A DNA stretch of 64,000 nucleotides from Thermococcus barossii (GTDB lineage: Archaea > Methanobacteriota_B > Thermococci > Thermococcales > Thermococcaceae). This document shows, piece by piece, positions 33,201 through 40,489 of the stretch (position 1 is the stretch's first letter; each line of letters starts with the position of its first letter). A model generated the notes under the pieces. The model made no database searches and was not told the DNA's origin. It worked only from the letters and a program-made list of their open reading frames with translations. The position numbers and the translations under genes were made by a program. Location of the stretch: NCBI RefSeq assembly GCF_002214465.1, contig NZ_CP015101.1, positions 1,743,013 to 1,807,012 of the forward strand, read 5' to 3'.

Positions 33201-33513
33201 CGCGAAGTTCCTGCGCGGTGTAATAGGTTTTGATTCCCGAGGTCTTTAACTCGTCTAGGGATTGCCAGATTAGGGCTGAAATGTTTGCCGCATTCTCTGC
33301 TCCGAGGAAAGAGTTTTGAATCAGTTCCACAGCGAGGGATGCGTTACCAGTTTCGTTAAACTGGACTACAAGCTCTGCTTCCCTGTTTAGAATCTCCCAA
33401 AAAGCCTGGTAGGGGTCGTTGCTTACTGCCATTACTGGCTTGCTGGAAACCGCCATGCTCAAACTCATACCCACAATCAGGGATATTAACCAGATTCCAC
33501 CTATACTCTTCAT
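30280..33513 (-). CDS. large secreted Ig/CARDB-repeat protein, candidate polymorphic effector
   Basis: A 1077-residue protein. Residues 1-29 are a signal peptide. Residues 30-190 are helical and acidic. A proline-rich linker (PIRPIEPIYPINPKLPAQP) lies near 355-375. Ig/CARDB-like beta domains follow to about residue 735, such as SVTAGESVTYRVVVENGN and THGDTVSFDVSVRNP. WRIEAWEDGKLEDSRSG (about 719-735) is the junction shared with cassette 3; the last 340 residues are unique. The C terminus has a lysine-rich, hydrophobic stretch (FVKITKATKIAKITKTAG) that could insert in membranes. No enzyme motif, no SLH domain and no C-terminal anchor were seen. Codons and base composition are more AT-rich than the flanking genes. 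The toxin role is inference from the array behind it. Confidence 0.7.
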   Translation of the reverse strand: MKSIGGIWLISLIVGMSLSMAVSSKPVMAVSNDPYQAFWEILNREAELVVQFNETGNASLAVELIQNSFLGAENAANISALIWQSLDELKTSGIKTYYTAQELREMAQNISQNGLPEETVQALKSQGWTDEQIQALEDYIAQNADNINEDFNMTAFLEDFSLAFIDVAFKYNHYESWTLEKWKWSQPAEPPQATNNEMVNPILAKEWVEFYRAYLSGDYNNMKSKVYRLKGSMYKLLSNEKRNCTLTFLRDGNLVTQRGIIKGINHTTNGSLVFTTLVTSSKGKYIIWNVTTYYWPDALYAYELSSNILALVTAIESGNENDELVSILNQKVAELKDTMKVLIIENKVLKNPIRDDPIRPIEPIYPINPKLPAQPVSSLHTSGDGSVETNHIPTEILNEALNTEDNTGQLKITEVKVIVDKNLPGKVEYHVKVLFKAENNAVNNIRIDVEDRTTGDSDSGTLSFLNSGESYIWNSKKFTLTHNMEGELIVSGKVEITYTPSCGDVPLSKNHETLSTSPNCQERTITREYSSTINLESPVDWNKVRIRIEASKESVTAGESVTYRVVVENGNSVPLDDVEYSISIPFSPTNSRTYSDTVNVPANGEKTLLEQTVTYEDASTYVAHASIYWNGHSKTTSKSVTVTSGTLTITCVDISPATPTHGDTVSFDVSVRNPISRSRIVTVKLFIDGVEKSSKTITIGGGSSKEVTLTWAARAGEHDWRIEAWEDGKLEDSRSGTIRVISESDPCPEGEYWTAWLGVSPTEMVGEGKVHVKVMASYCSALPDVGGDTIDLLYLGGSVYLDGREIHSFDTNANGNYLLVGKTRVIDEFDWPVSVGNHNITLKIKNTGGLLDYIKTKTDSVSVRGLPLEYPLELTEISCGNLNFNFEASNYYTQGNYVSPLECTLKFRNIESARIYVKELSTEISVSPPNLEEVIQDHIAVPVNENVNPGEIIPIQIRGKALTTDRQMLLRVDRTTATLYLDYTIDGIINGVSKIVAKGVTQSTIGINVDTKTVWADYGYDTVTIFISFVKITKATKIAKITKTAGKLGGVLTFLDKFVNDIPNIPKNIVLEIISNV
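31308..31357 (-). repeat. 50-bp junction repeat, copy in the full-length gene
   Basis: Matches 27991-28040 at 49 of 50 bases. Downstream of it on the coding strand the two genes share no obvious sequence, so it marks the boundary between a constant N-terminal part and an exchangeable tip. Confidence 0.85.
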
Positions 33514-33549
33514 CCTCTAATCACCAGGAGAAGTAACATCTGCAAGAGG

Positions 33550-33557
33550 TATAAATA
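33550..33557 (-). promoter_or_regulatory. TATA box of the island operon
   Basis: TATTTATA on the minus strand lies about 40 nt before ATG 33513, so transcription would start near 33530 with a short leader carrying TAGAGG before the ATG. No comparably clear promoter was seen between the downstream cassettes, which suggests one long transcript, although weaker internal promoters cannot be excluded. Confidence 0.55.
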
Positions 33558-33692
33558 CTTTTTCTATTCAAATTTTACAAACTACTAAGAATAGTAAGCA
33601 AAAAACGGAAAATTACCTGAGCGGCATAAATTTAGGGGTTGGAGCTTTTTGGAGTGTTAGAGGGAGTTCCTAAAAGTATGGAATTCAAGAGG

Positions 33693-33824
33693 TTACCTTC
33701 TGGCCTCAACTTTAAATTCCCTCGCCTTTCTCTTCATCCTCCATTCCTCGAAGCGCCTGACGAAGGGACAGCGGGAGCGCCACTTCCAGTAGGCTTTTCT
33801 TAGGGATTCGAGCATTCTTCGCAC
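33693..33824 (-). CDS. small basic protein of unknown function
   Basis: A 43-residue frame from GTG 33824: RRMLESLRKAYWKWRSRCPF then VRRFEEWRMKRKAREFKVEA. It is rich in Arg, Lys and Trp, with one cysteine. Base composition is like the core genome, not like the island. TATA-like GATTTAAACC (about 33853-33844) lies 20-25 nt upstream, which would make it nearly leaderless; ATG 33815 is another possible start. Not recognised. Confidence 0.4.
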   Translation of the reverse strand: MRRMLESLRKAYWKWRSRCPFVRRFEEWRMKRKAREFKVEARR

Positions 33825-33895
33825 CCATTGGATTTCCGAGCTGGAGGTTTAAATCACTGACGGATGAACAAATATTAAAAAGAACTCAGGGGTCA

Positions 33896-35278
33896 TCAGT
33901 GCCACGTCACAACCCTGTGGGTAACTTTCCCGGCAAGGGCGTCCTTCAAAGCCTGCTCCATTATCTCCAGTCCCCTCTCTGCAAGCTCCTCGGTTATCAC
34001 GAGGGGTGGCGTTATCCTGATAACGTTTCCGAACATGCCGTAGCTGGGCAGTATGAGCCCGAGCTCAAAGGCGCGCCAGCATATCTTCCCGGTCAGCTCC
34101 GGGTCGGGCTTTCCGTCCGCTTTGACTATCTCCGCCCCTATCATGAGACCCCTTCCGCGGACGTCTCCGATTACATCGTACTCCTCCTGCATCTCCCTCA
34201 GGCGTTTCTGGATGAACTCCCCTACGCGCAGGGCGTTTTGGAGAAGGTTCTCCTCCTCGATTATTCTCAGCGTCGCGTGGGCGGCGGCCGAGACCACGGG
34301 ATTCGCGGCGGGGGTTAGAAGTGCGGAGCCGCTCGTGAGGTTCTCCAGGAGGTCTCTCCTCCCTATAACGCCGCTCAGCCCCATGCCGCTGGCGACGCCC
34401 TTTCCAAAGGCCAGGAGGTCCGGTTTCACCCCGAACCACTCGCTCGCGAACCACTTCCCGGTTCTTCCAATCCCGGTCTGCACCTCGTCCATTGCCAGGA
34501 GTATTCCATGCTCGTCGAGCAGTCTTTTGAGTTCGATGAAGAAGTTTTCCGGCGGAACGACTATTCCACCGTCACCCTGGATGGGTTCGGCTATGAGGAC
34601 GGCCGTCTCATCGGGCGGGAGCACATGGGCAAAGATATAACCCTCAAGGTAGTCGAGGAAACGGTTTATCAGCTCGTCCGGCTCGTCGTAGCCGTTTATT
34701 CCCCACACGTTTCTGTACGGGTTAGGATACGGGACCCAAACAACGCCCGGAATCAGGGGGGACAGTCCGCGCTTCTGGGAGCTCTGGAAGGCCGCTATCG
34801 AGGTTGCCCCGTAGGTCTGCCCGTGGTAGGCCCCGATGAACGCTATCATCCACGGTCTCTTCGTGGCAAAGCGGGCAGCCTGCATCGTTAAATCCATCGC
34901 GTCGCTTCCGCTCATGCCGAAGAGTATCAGCGGCTCCTCCACGGGTGCTTTCTCCGCGAGCTTTTCCGCCACTTCTATGGCCCTCTTGCTGTAGGTGTAG
35001 CCTATCATCGAGTGCTGTATCTTCGCGACCTGTTCCTGAACCTCCTTCACGAGTCTGGGGTGGGCGTAGCCGGTCGAGGCGGCGGCCGCCCCCGCCAAGA
35101 AGTCTATGAAGATATTCCCATCAACGTCCTCTATCAGCGCACCGTAGCCCCTCTCGGGAACCACTGGAAAGAGCTTGACCCCAAGGCCGGGTGAGATGAC
35201 CCGTTTTTCCCTCTCGATTAGCTCACTCGCCTTTGGTCCCGGGGGCTTAACAACGATTTTGGGATACTCAGAAGTCAT
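33896..35278 (-). CDS. class III PLP-dependent aminotransferase / amino-acid racemase
   Basis: A 460-residue fold-type I enzyme. GMSGSDAMDLTMQAARFATK near residues 120-140 binds PLP phosphate, AFIGAYHGQTYGATS lies near 148-162, AMDEVQTGIGRTGKWFASE near 263-281 holds the Asp that contacts the pyridine nitrogen, and LAFGKGVASGMGLSG near 290-304 holds the Schiff-base Lys. Thermococcales have several of these: omega-aminotransferases, and members shown to racemise amino acids such as alanine and serine. The neighbouring sodium:alanine symporter makes an alanine-related racemase or transaminase role attractive, but the sequence alone does not settle it. Confidence 0.8.
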   Translation of the reverse strand: MTSEYPKIVVKPPGPKASELIEREKRVISPGLGVKLFPVVPERGYGALIEDVDGNIFIDFLAGAAAASTGYAHPRLVKEVQEQVAKIQHSMIGYTYSKRAIEVAEKLAEKAPVEEPLILFGMSGSDAMDLTMQAARFATKRPWMIAFIGAYHGQTYGATSIAAFQSSQKRGLSPLIPGVVWVPYPNPYRNVWGINGYDEPDELINRFLDYLEGYIFAHVLPPDETAVLIAEPIQGDGGIVVPPENFFIELKRLLDEHGILLAMDEVQTGIGRTGKWFASEWFGVKPDLLAFGKGVASGMGLSGVIGRRDLLENLTSGSALLTPAANPVVSAAAHATLRIIEEENLLQNALRVGEFIQKRLREMQEEYDVIGDVRGRGLMIGAEIVKADGKPDPELTGKICWRAFELGLILPSYGMFGNVIRITPPLVITEELAERGLEIMEQALKDALAGKVTHRVVTWH

Positions 35279-35320
35279 TTCTATCGCCTCAAAGAGCTAA
35301 AAAGTTGAAAAAAGGAAATG

Positions 35321-36871
35321 TCACGGGTTGGCGGAGATGAACTCGTCCGTCTTCTTCTTGACGTACCACGAGAGCACCAGCAGGCCTATGAGGTTCGGTA
35401 TCGCCATCAGTCCGTTCATCATGTCCGAGAAGTTCCAGACGGTTTCCAGCTTGGTCACTGAGCCCACGTAGATGAAGATGACGAAGAGCAGGTTGTAGAT
35501 GAGGTGCAGCTTTGGATAGAGCTTGGCGAACTTCTCGGGGTCCTGCTCGAGCCACTTGGCGAGGTACATGACGTTCTGCCTGCCGTAGAACGACCACGCG
35601 AGTATCGTCGAGTAGGCGAAGAGGACTATGCCTATGGCGACCATTATCTCTCCCGCGTGTCCGAACGCTGCTGCGAAGGCCGCCTGGGTGAGCGGTGCGC
35701 CGTTGAGCTCCGGGTTGAGATAAGCCTCCGTGACCACTATCGAGACACCGGTGAGGGTACAGATGATCAGGGTGTCTATGAACGGACCGAGCATGGCAAC
35801 GTGGGCCTGTCTTGACGGGTGGTCGGTCTTAGCTGCGGCGTGGGCGAGGGTCGCCGTACCGAGACCGGCCTCGTTGGAGAACAGTCCCCTCTTGACACCC
35901 CAGAGAATCACCTGACCGATAGCACCGCCGGCGACGGCCTTTCCGGTGAATGCATCCTCGAATATAGTCGCAAATGCAGCCGGCAGTTTTCCTGCGAACT
36001 TTATCCAGACGCCTATGGCAAAGAGGAAGTACACTATTGCCATGAACGGAACCAGCATCTCCGCGACTTCACCGATCCTCTTGATACCGCCTATGATGAC
36101 TATGAAGGTAAGAACTGCCAGGATCAATCCGGTGGCCCACATCGGGATGTTGAAGGCGGTTTTCATAGCATCGGCAACGGAGTTCGACTGGGTCATGTTG
36201 CCTATTCCGAAGGCCGCTATGGATGCAAAGAGCGCAAACAGTATCGCCAGCACCTTTCCGAGCGTTGGGTAGGCGTCGTCCTTGAGCAGGAAGAGGCCGA
36301 GGATACCGAAGAGCACCGCGACTATTATCGCGCCTATCTGCGTCGCCCCTGCCAGCTTGGTGGCGTCGTAGCCTACGAAGACCGCGAAGAGCAGGGTGAA
36401 GATCGCCGCTATGTATTTACCTGTCTTGGGTATGTTCTCCATGGCGAAGCCCTTTTCGAGGAAGTTGAAGGTTCCTCCTATCATGGTTCCGTCTGGAAGG
36501 GTGTCCCTGAAGGCAACTCCGAGGAGTCCCTCAGAGTACCTCGTGGCCATTCCCACGAGTGCCGTTACCCACATCCAGAACAGGGCTCCGGGGCCACCGA
36601 AATGGATTGCCGTTGCGACACCGGCTATGTTTCCAATACCGACGGTTCCTGAGATAGTTGCCATCAGCGCCTGGAACGGGGTGATGTCACCCTCACCAGT
36701 CTTCTTCCTGCCCTCGAAGAGGGTGAATCTGATGGACCAGCCCAAGCGCCTGAACTGTATAACTTTCAGAAACGCTGTCAGGAGAATGCCGGTGCCCAGC
36801 AGCAACACTATCATGGGTATGCCCCAGACTTCCCCGTCGAGCCAGTTTATAAAGTCCACAATGGCGCTCAT
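35321..36871 (-). CDS. sodium:alanine symporter, AGCS family
   Basis: A 516-residue transporter with about 11 helices. Landmarks are FQALMATISGTVGIGNIAGV near residues 65-84 (substrate/Na+ site of AGCS proteins), GGPGALFWMWVTALVGMATRY near 90-110, and GLFSNEAGLGTATLAHAAA near 310-328, the family signature. It imports alanine or glycine with Na+. It probably forms a transcription unit with the downstream PLP enzyme 43 bp away. ATG 36871 is chosen as it follows GAGAGGTG; the codons GTG TTG GAA before it are the ribosome-site region. Confidence 0.88.
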   Translation of the reverse strand: MSAIVDFINWLDGEVWGIPMIVLLLGTGILLTAFLKVIQFRRLGWSIRFTLFEGRKKTGEGDITPFQALMATISGTVGIGNIAGVATAIHFGGPGALFWMWVTALVGMATRYSEGLLGVAFRDTLPDGTMIGGTFNFLEKGFAMENIPKTGKYIAAIFTLLFAVFVGYDATKLAGATQIGAIIVAVLFGILGLFLLKDDAYPTLGKVLAILFALFASIAAFGIGNMTQSNSVADAMKTAFNIPMWATGLILAVLTFIVIIGGIKRIGEVAEMLVPFMAIVYFLFAIGVWIKFAGKLPAAFATIFEDAFTGKAVAGGAIGQVILWGVKRGLFSNEAGLGTATLAHAAAKTDHPSRQAHVAMLGPFIDTLIICTLTGVSIVVTEAYLNPELNGAPLTQAAFAAAFGHAGEIMVAIGIVLFAYSTILAWSFYGRQNVMYLAKWLEQDPEKFAKLYPKLHLIYNLLFVIFIYVGSVTKLETVWNFSDMMNGLMAIPNLIGLLVLSWYVKKKTDEFISANP

Positions 36872-37066
36872 TTCCAACACCTCTCAAGCCAGATATGGGG
36901 GTTGATGGCCTACTACCGCGTATACTGCACACAACGTTACTGGCCAGTACATCTATGTGCTTTTATCCTTTTAAAGTTTGACTTTGGAGTTTATAAAAGA
37001 AAAGCATTTCATTTTTGAAAAAACTTCACGGGCAAAGGCTTATGAGCTTGGGTGCGTTAATTATAG

Positions 37067-37121
37067 GGGATGATGAGTCTGGAGCCCCCTGATCGGTGAG
37101 GAGGTTTCGCGGGGCTGACCG
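37067..37121 (+). ncRNA. C/D box guide sRNA upstream of a coiled-coil gene
   Basis: A textbook layout: C box ATGATGA 37070-37076, 12-nt guide, D' CTGA 37089-37092, 3-nt spacer, C' GTGAGGA 37096-37102, 12-nt guide 37103-37114, D CTGA 37115-37118. GGG and CC flanks can pair as a terminal stem. TATA-like GGCTTATGAG lies at about 37037-37046. It ends two or three bases before the start codon at 37124, so RNA processing and translation of the next gene may compete. Targets not identified. Confidence 0.8.
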
Positions 37122-37123
37122 AG

Positions 37124-37390
37124 ATGATAAGGAAGCGCCTCTGCAGGGAATACCTGGAGGAAATTGAGCGACTCGAACGCTCCATACGGGAGCTGGAGGA
37201 CGAGATAATTGAACTCCGCATGCAGCTCAACATGAAGGTGGACGAGGCCAACCGTCTCGCGATAGAGAACGCGAGTTTGAGGCACAGACTGGAGGTTCAA
37301 CGGCGTACCTACAACCGAATGGTAGAACTGTTAAAGAAGATCAAGTTCCCGATAATAATACTGAACGACGAAGAGACGGACGATGTGTGA
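37124..37390 (+). CDS. small coiled-coil protein
   Basis: An 88-residue protein dominated by a heptad-repeat helix, residues about 8-70 (EEIERLERSIRELEDEIIEL, then MQLNMKVDEANRLAIENASL), followed by LLKKIKFPIIILNDEETDD. No signal peptide or known domain. No good ribosome site is visible because the C/D sRNA fills the 5' region. It might be translated from a separate or leaderless transcript. Function unknown. Confidence 0.55.
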   Translation: MIRKRLCREYLEEIERLERSIRELEDEIIELRMQLNMKVDEANRLAIENASLRHRLEVQRRTYNRMVELLKKIKFPIIILNDEETDDV

Positions 37391-37672
37391 CACCTATTAC
37401 AGGGTATGTTCTTCTCCCACACCTCGGTAAATTGTTGGAATAACTACAAAGTTTTGTTATGTTTGAAGTAATATTGTTCAGTAACAGGGTTACGGTGTTG
37501 TTGTTTCCGTAAGGTTACACAAATGTGTATCATTTTTCGGCAAACTTTGTTATATTCTTTTCAACATTAGGCTTTTCTTCGGTACGTGAGAACTTGAAAA
37601 GGGTTCAAATAGTTACGAGATACGCAAAGCTTAAATAACATGACAAACTAGTCTAGATAGCGTAACAATAAC
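37391..37672. other. AT-rich intergenic region before the pilus regulator
   Basis: No gene is seen. The stretch is clearly more AT-rich than its neighbours and contains repeated GTAA/TTAC words (GTAACAGGGTTAC at 37481-37493 is an imperfect inverted repeat; GTAAGGTTAC follows at 37510-37519). TATA-like GCTTAAATAAC lies at 37628-37638, suited to driving the wHTH gene. The GTAAC/GTTAC words recur at 37662-37667 and 38056-38070, so they may be operator half-sites for that regulator. Confidence 0.4.
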
Positions 37673-37741
37673 ATGCCACAATCTGTTTTGTATAATCCAT
37701 TGAATTCAAATGTCTTCGATTGCACCTGTGAGGTGTCCGGT

Positions 37742-38017
37742 ATGCGGCGGTCAAAGGTTGAGATAATAGCCGATATCCTCCGTTCGACGAACGGAACCGG
37801 TGCAACCAAGACCCAGATCGTCTATAGGGCCAACCTGAACTTCAAGCTTGCCACGGGATACATCCGGTATCTTTTAAAGAAGGGATACCTCGTTGAGGTT
37901 GTTGAGAACAACAGGCGGGTTTACAAAGCCACGGACAAGGGACAGGCCTTTCTCAGAGAGTTCTTCACCATAACCCGTGAGCTGGAGGACATTTTCAGTA
38001 TGGAAAAGGCATTTTAG
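37742..38017 (+). CDS. winged-helix DNA-binding protein (COG3432/Sso10a-like)
   Basis: A 91-residue protein: RRSKVEIIADILRSTNGTGA begins helix 1, TKTQIVYRANLNFKLATGYI gives the helix-turn-helix, YLVEVVENNRRVYKATDKG gives the wing, and a C-terminal helix REFFTITRELEDIFSM may dimerise. The layout is that of archaeal Sso10a-like/COG3432 regulators. ATG 37742 follows GAGGTG at good spacing; an upstream ATG at 37673 would add 23 residues, including FDCTCEVSG, that do not look like the family. It precedes the TasA-like operon and is its likely local regulator (inference). Confidence 0.72.
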   Translation: MRRSKVEIIADILRSTNGTGATKTQIVYRANLNFKLATGYIRYLLKKGYLVEVVENNRRVYKATDKGQAFLREFFTITRELEDIFSMEKAF

Positions 38018-38127
38018 ACTCCAATCAGTTCTCAAATCACCTGACCTCTGTTCCGTAACATAGTTCCGTAACTTCACTAAGGAAGAACGTTTCTTCTTGC
38101 TTAAATATCGGGAGGGCAATATTTACT

Positions 38128-38154
38128 AAGGGCCCTGGTATGGAGGGGCCCCTT
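38128..38154 (+). promoter_or_regulatory. GC-rich hairpin in the 5' leader of the pilin operon
   Basis: AAGGGCCC and GGGCCCCTT flank a loop of about 10 nt and can pair with one bulged base. It lies just downstream of the TATA-like CTTAAATATCG (38099-38109) and before the ribosome site GGAGGTG (38157-38163). It may protect the 5' end of an abundant pilin mRNA or tune translation. Confidence 0.4.
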
Positions 38155-38170
38155 CCGGAGGTGTTAAGAA

Positions 38171-38731
38171 ATGAAGATGTTGGCAAGTTTGGTTTTGGTA
38201 GGGATTGTTCTGTTCGGTATTGGAGCAGGGACCTGGGCGTACTTCGACGACACCGAGACCAGCAACGGGAACTACATTGCCGCTGGAACCCTCGATTTGG
38301 TGGTCGCCGGTGAAAACCCACTATCATCTAACGTCGAATACAGTGACTACGTATATCCCGGCTGGTCAGACAGCACGTACTTCCCTGTAGAGAATGCGGG
38401 GACTATAGACGGAAAGCTATACCTTGACGTCAGTTACACTGATTCGCCTGGAGAGACTCCAGAGCCCGAACCCACCCCAGATAACGGAGAACTTTCACAG
38501 TACCTTTACGTCAAGATATACTACAGCGATGACACTACCTTTGATGCAGGAGAAATAGTATGGGAAGGTTATGTCAGTGAGTGGTCAGGAGAAATAGAGC
38601 TTGGAGACCTTCCTGCCGGAGCGACAAAGTACATCAAGGTTGAGGCTTCGATAGACGGCAGCGTTGGGAACGAAATCCAGGGAGACAGCCTTACCGTTGA
38701 CGTTACATTCACTCTGGAGCAGAACACCTGA
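38171..38731 (+). CDS. TasA/camelysin-like pilus subunit (SipW-dependent), first copy
   Basis: A 186-residue secreted protein. A hydrophobic signal (LASLVLVGIVLFGIGAGTWA) is followed by the family signature YFDDTETSNGNYIAAGTLDL. The mature part is a beta-rich domain with YPGWSDSTYFPVENAGTIDG near residues 62-80 and a proline-rich insertion (ETPEPEPTPDNGE). Such proteins are related to bacterial TasA biofilm fibres and to archaeal bundling-pilus subunits, in which donor-strand exchange links subunits. It is the first structural gene in an operon with a second copy, two small secreted proteins, a signal peptidase and a DUF5305 protein. Strong ribosome site GGAGGTG. Confidence 0.82.
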   Translation: MKMLASLVLVGIVLFGIGAGTWAYFDDTETSNGNYIAAGTLDLVVAGENPLSSNVEYSDYVYPGWSDSTYFPVENAGTIDGKLYLDVSYTDSPGETPEPEPTPDNGELSQYLYVKIYYSDDTTFDAGEIVWEGYVSEWSGEIELGDLPAGATKYIKVEASIDGSVGNEIQGDSLTVDVTFTLEQNT

Positions 38732-38763
38732 CCCCGTTTACTTCTTTACAGGGGTGACCAGTG

Positions 38764-39519
38764 ATGCGGAGTACTGCAGTGGCCTTCCTCCTCATCGGCC
38801 TGCTGGTTTCAGGGATAGGCTACGGTACGTGGGCCGTCTATCACGACGAGGAGACCAGCAGCGGGAACTACGTTCAGGCTGGGACTTTTGACCTGTACCT
38901 CACCGATACAGGCGAGAGTGCGGACGCTCAGTGGGTACTGATGAACGCGTACCCTGGAAGCAATGTCCAGGAAGAGGGTGACATCAGGATATACAACAAC
39001 GGAAGTATTGAGGCAGATCACGTTGAGATTGCGTTTAAACTGCGTTGCTACGAGGACAACGATGGCAACATCTCCAACGGCCAAGTGGCCGGGCCTGAGT
39101 CGGACACAAATCTGACGGGAATCGGTGACTGGCTCAAGGAGATACTCGTGCTTTCAATGACCTACAGTGAAAGCCCCTCAAACTCCAATCCAACCCTCGA
39201 TCTGGTATACATAGACCTTAACGGGTATCATTATGACAGCAGTTACCTCACGGATGTTGACGGAGATGGCTACATAACCCTGTACGACCTCTCAAAGCAG
39301 GTCATCGACGATCTTTACGCACCACCTGCCCTCAACGGAGCGGCGCCGGATAATGCTCACTACACGACGTTCCAGATGAAGCTGCAGGTTAGAGAAATGG
39401 GTCATCCCCAGAACTACTGGCAGGGAGACGTCTGTGAGCTCATAGTGTACGTTGGCCTGGCGCAGGACGAAAGCCAGGATGTACTGGAGCCAAAGGGCTT
39501 CGAGATGGTACTGCCCTGA
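38764..39519 (+). CDS. TasA/camelysin-like pilus subunit, second copy
   Basis: A 251-residue paralogue of the preceding protein: signal VAFLLIGLLVSGIGYGTWAV, then YHDEETSSGNYVQAGTFDLY. It has longer loops, including an acidic LTDVDGDGYITLYDLSKQVI near residues 160-180 that looks like a Ca2+-binding dockerin/EF-type loop (DVDGDGYIT). It could be a minor or tip subunit, or a calcium-dependent bundling subunit (inference). ATG 38764 is placed after GGGGTGACC; GTG 38761 is adjacent. Confidence 0.8.
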   Translation: MRSTAVAFLLIGLLVSGIGYGTWAVYHDEETSSGNYVQAGTFDLYLTDTGESADAQWVLMNAYPGSNVQEEGDIRIYNNGSIEADHVEIAFKLRCYEDNDGNISNGQVAGPESDTNLTGIGDWLKEILVLSMTYSESPSNSNPTLDLVYIDLNGYHYDSSYLTDVDGDGYITLYDLSKQVIDDLYAPPALNGAAPDNAHYTTFQMKLQVREMGHPQNYWQGDVCELIVYVGLAQDESQDVLEPKGFEMVLP

Positions 39520-39543
39520 TGACAGCGAGAGGGTCGAAGGCCG

Positions 39544-39882
39544 ATGAGGTCGCTCTCCATTGTCTTTCTTTTTGTTCTCATGGGCTTCCTGCTCTACAGT
39601 TCCCTGATGATGGGGGCCAGCCAAAACGCTCCCTTGGAATCTCCCCTGGTGGGTGGGGATCAGAACATGCTTAAATCCCAGAGGGTGAGTTCAAGGCTCA
39701 GTATTCCGAATTTCACCGTCTCAAACTCCTCCAGGATAGTGGCGCTGGCCGAGCGCCTCACGGTTAGGGAGATAAGCTATGAAGAGATGCTTAAGGCAAT
39801 CGAGCTCGCAGCAAAGCTGAGCCTTTTGGCCGTTGCACTCGTGATGTTCCTGTCGCTGGTCTCGACGCTGGTGGTGAGGTGA
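39544..39882 (+). CDS. two-TM accessory protein of the pilus operon
   Basis: A 112-residue protein with an N-terminal hydrophobic helix (LSIVFLFVLMGFLLYSSLMM), an external polar stretch with NFTVSNSS (possible N-glycosylation sites) and a C-terminal helix (LSLLAVALVMFLSLVSTLVV). No known family. Its place between the pilin genes and the signal peptidase, with 2-25 bp gaps, indicates a membrane platform or anchor role (inference). Confidence 0.65.
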   Translation: MRSLSIVFLFVLMGFLLYSSLMMGASQNAPLESPLVGGDQNMLKSQRVSSRLSIPNFTVSNSSRIVALAERLTVREISYEEMLKAIELAAKLSLLAVALVMFLSLVSTLVVR

Positions 39883-39883
39883 A

Positions 39884-40486
39884 ATGAGGAAGCTCCTGCT
39901 CATATCCCTCCTCGTTGCCCTCTTTTCTCTCTACGTTTCCCAGGCGTCTTTTTCCTATTTCTCCGATACCGAGACTATAACCGCTGAACTGGCCGCCGCA
40001 ATCCCGCCCTCCAGCGTCACCGTCCTGTACGAAAACGCCACCCTTACGTTCTTCTGCCACGTCCCCTGCTGCCATCACTGCGGAGGTTCAGGGACGTCCG
40101 GCTTGAATGATATCATGTCCAGGGCGAAGGAAAACCCGAAAAGCCTTGAGCACGCTCCCCAATGTTTTAGGGAAGTGTGCAACAAGGCTGTCCTCGACGG
40201 GATTTACATAAAAAACGATGGAAGGGACGTGGTTCTTGAGGGAATCATCGTGAGATGGTGGTGCGGCGGAAAGCTTAACTATCTGAAGATAGATAACAGA
40301 ACGTTTGAGTCCAACTCCACATCCCCCGCGGAGGTTGAAGTTGGGGTGACGCTGGGGGGCGGGTACCACAGTGTTGAGCTTGGCTTTGAATCGATAATCT
40401 CTCCGGTCTTTGAAATAACCTTCATCTTCGATGACCACGTTGAGGACATATACTTTATACCCTGTGTCAAGTTCAAGTGGGTGTAG
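39884..40486 (+). CDS. SipW-type secreted protein with Cys/His cluster
   Basis: A 200-residue exported protein. The signal LLLISLLVALFSLYVSQASF is followed by SYFSDTETITAELAAAIPPS, the N-terminal signature of TasA/camelysin proteins. Unusual for the family, it has CHVPCCHHCGG near residues 59-69 and further Cys at about 94, 98, 127 and 195, which could form disulfides or hold a metal. The rest is beta-rich. Probably a minor pilus component or cap. Starts one base after the previous stop. Confidence 0.7.
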   Translation: MRKLLLISLLVALFSLYVSQASFSYFSDTETITAELAAAIPPSSVTVLYENATLTFFCHVPCCHHCGGSGTSGLNDIMSRAKENPKSLEHAPQCFREVCNKAVLDGIYIKNDGRDVVLEGIIVRWWCGGKLNYLKIDNRTFESNSTSPAEVEVGVTLGGGYHSVELGFESIISPVFEITFIFDDHVEDIYFIPCVKFKWV

Positions 40487-40489
40487 CGG

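Noticed and set aside
23180-33600. A provirus or integrative plasmid as explanation of the island
   Set aside because: No integrase, replication protein, structural virus protein, tRNA target or flanking direct repeat was seen; composition alone is not enough.
37391-37672. CRISPR array in the AT-rich region with GTAAC words
   Set aside because: The repeated words are only 5-6 bp, are not evenly spaced and have no unique spacers of constant length.
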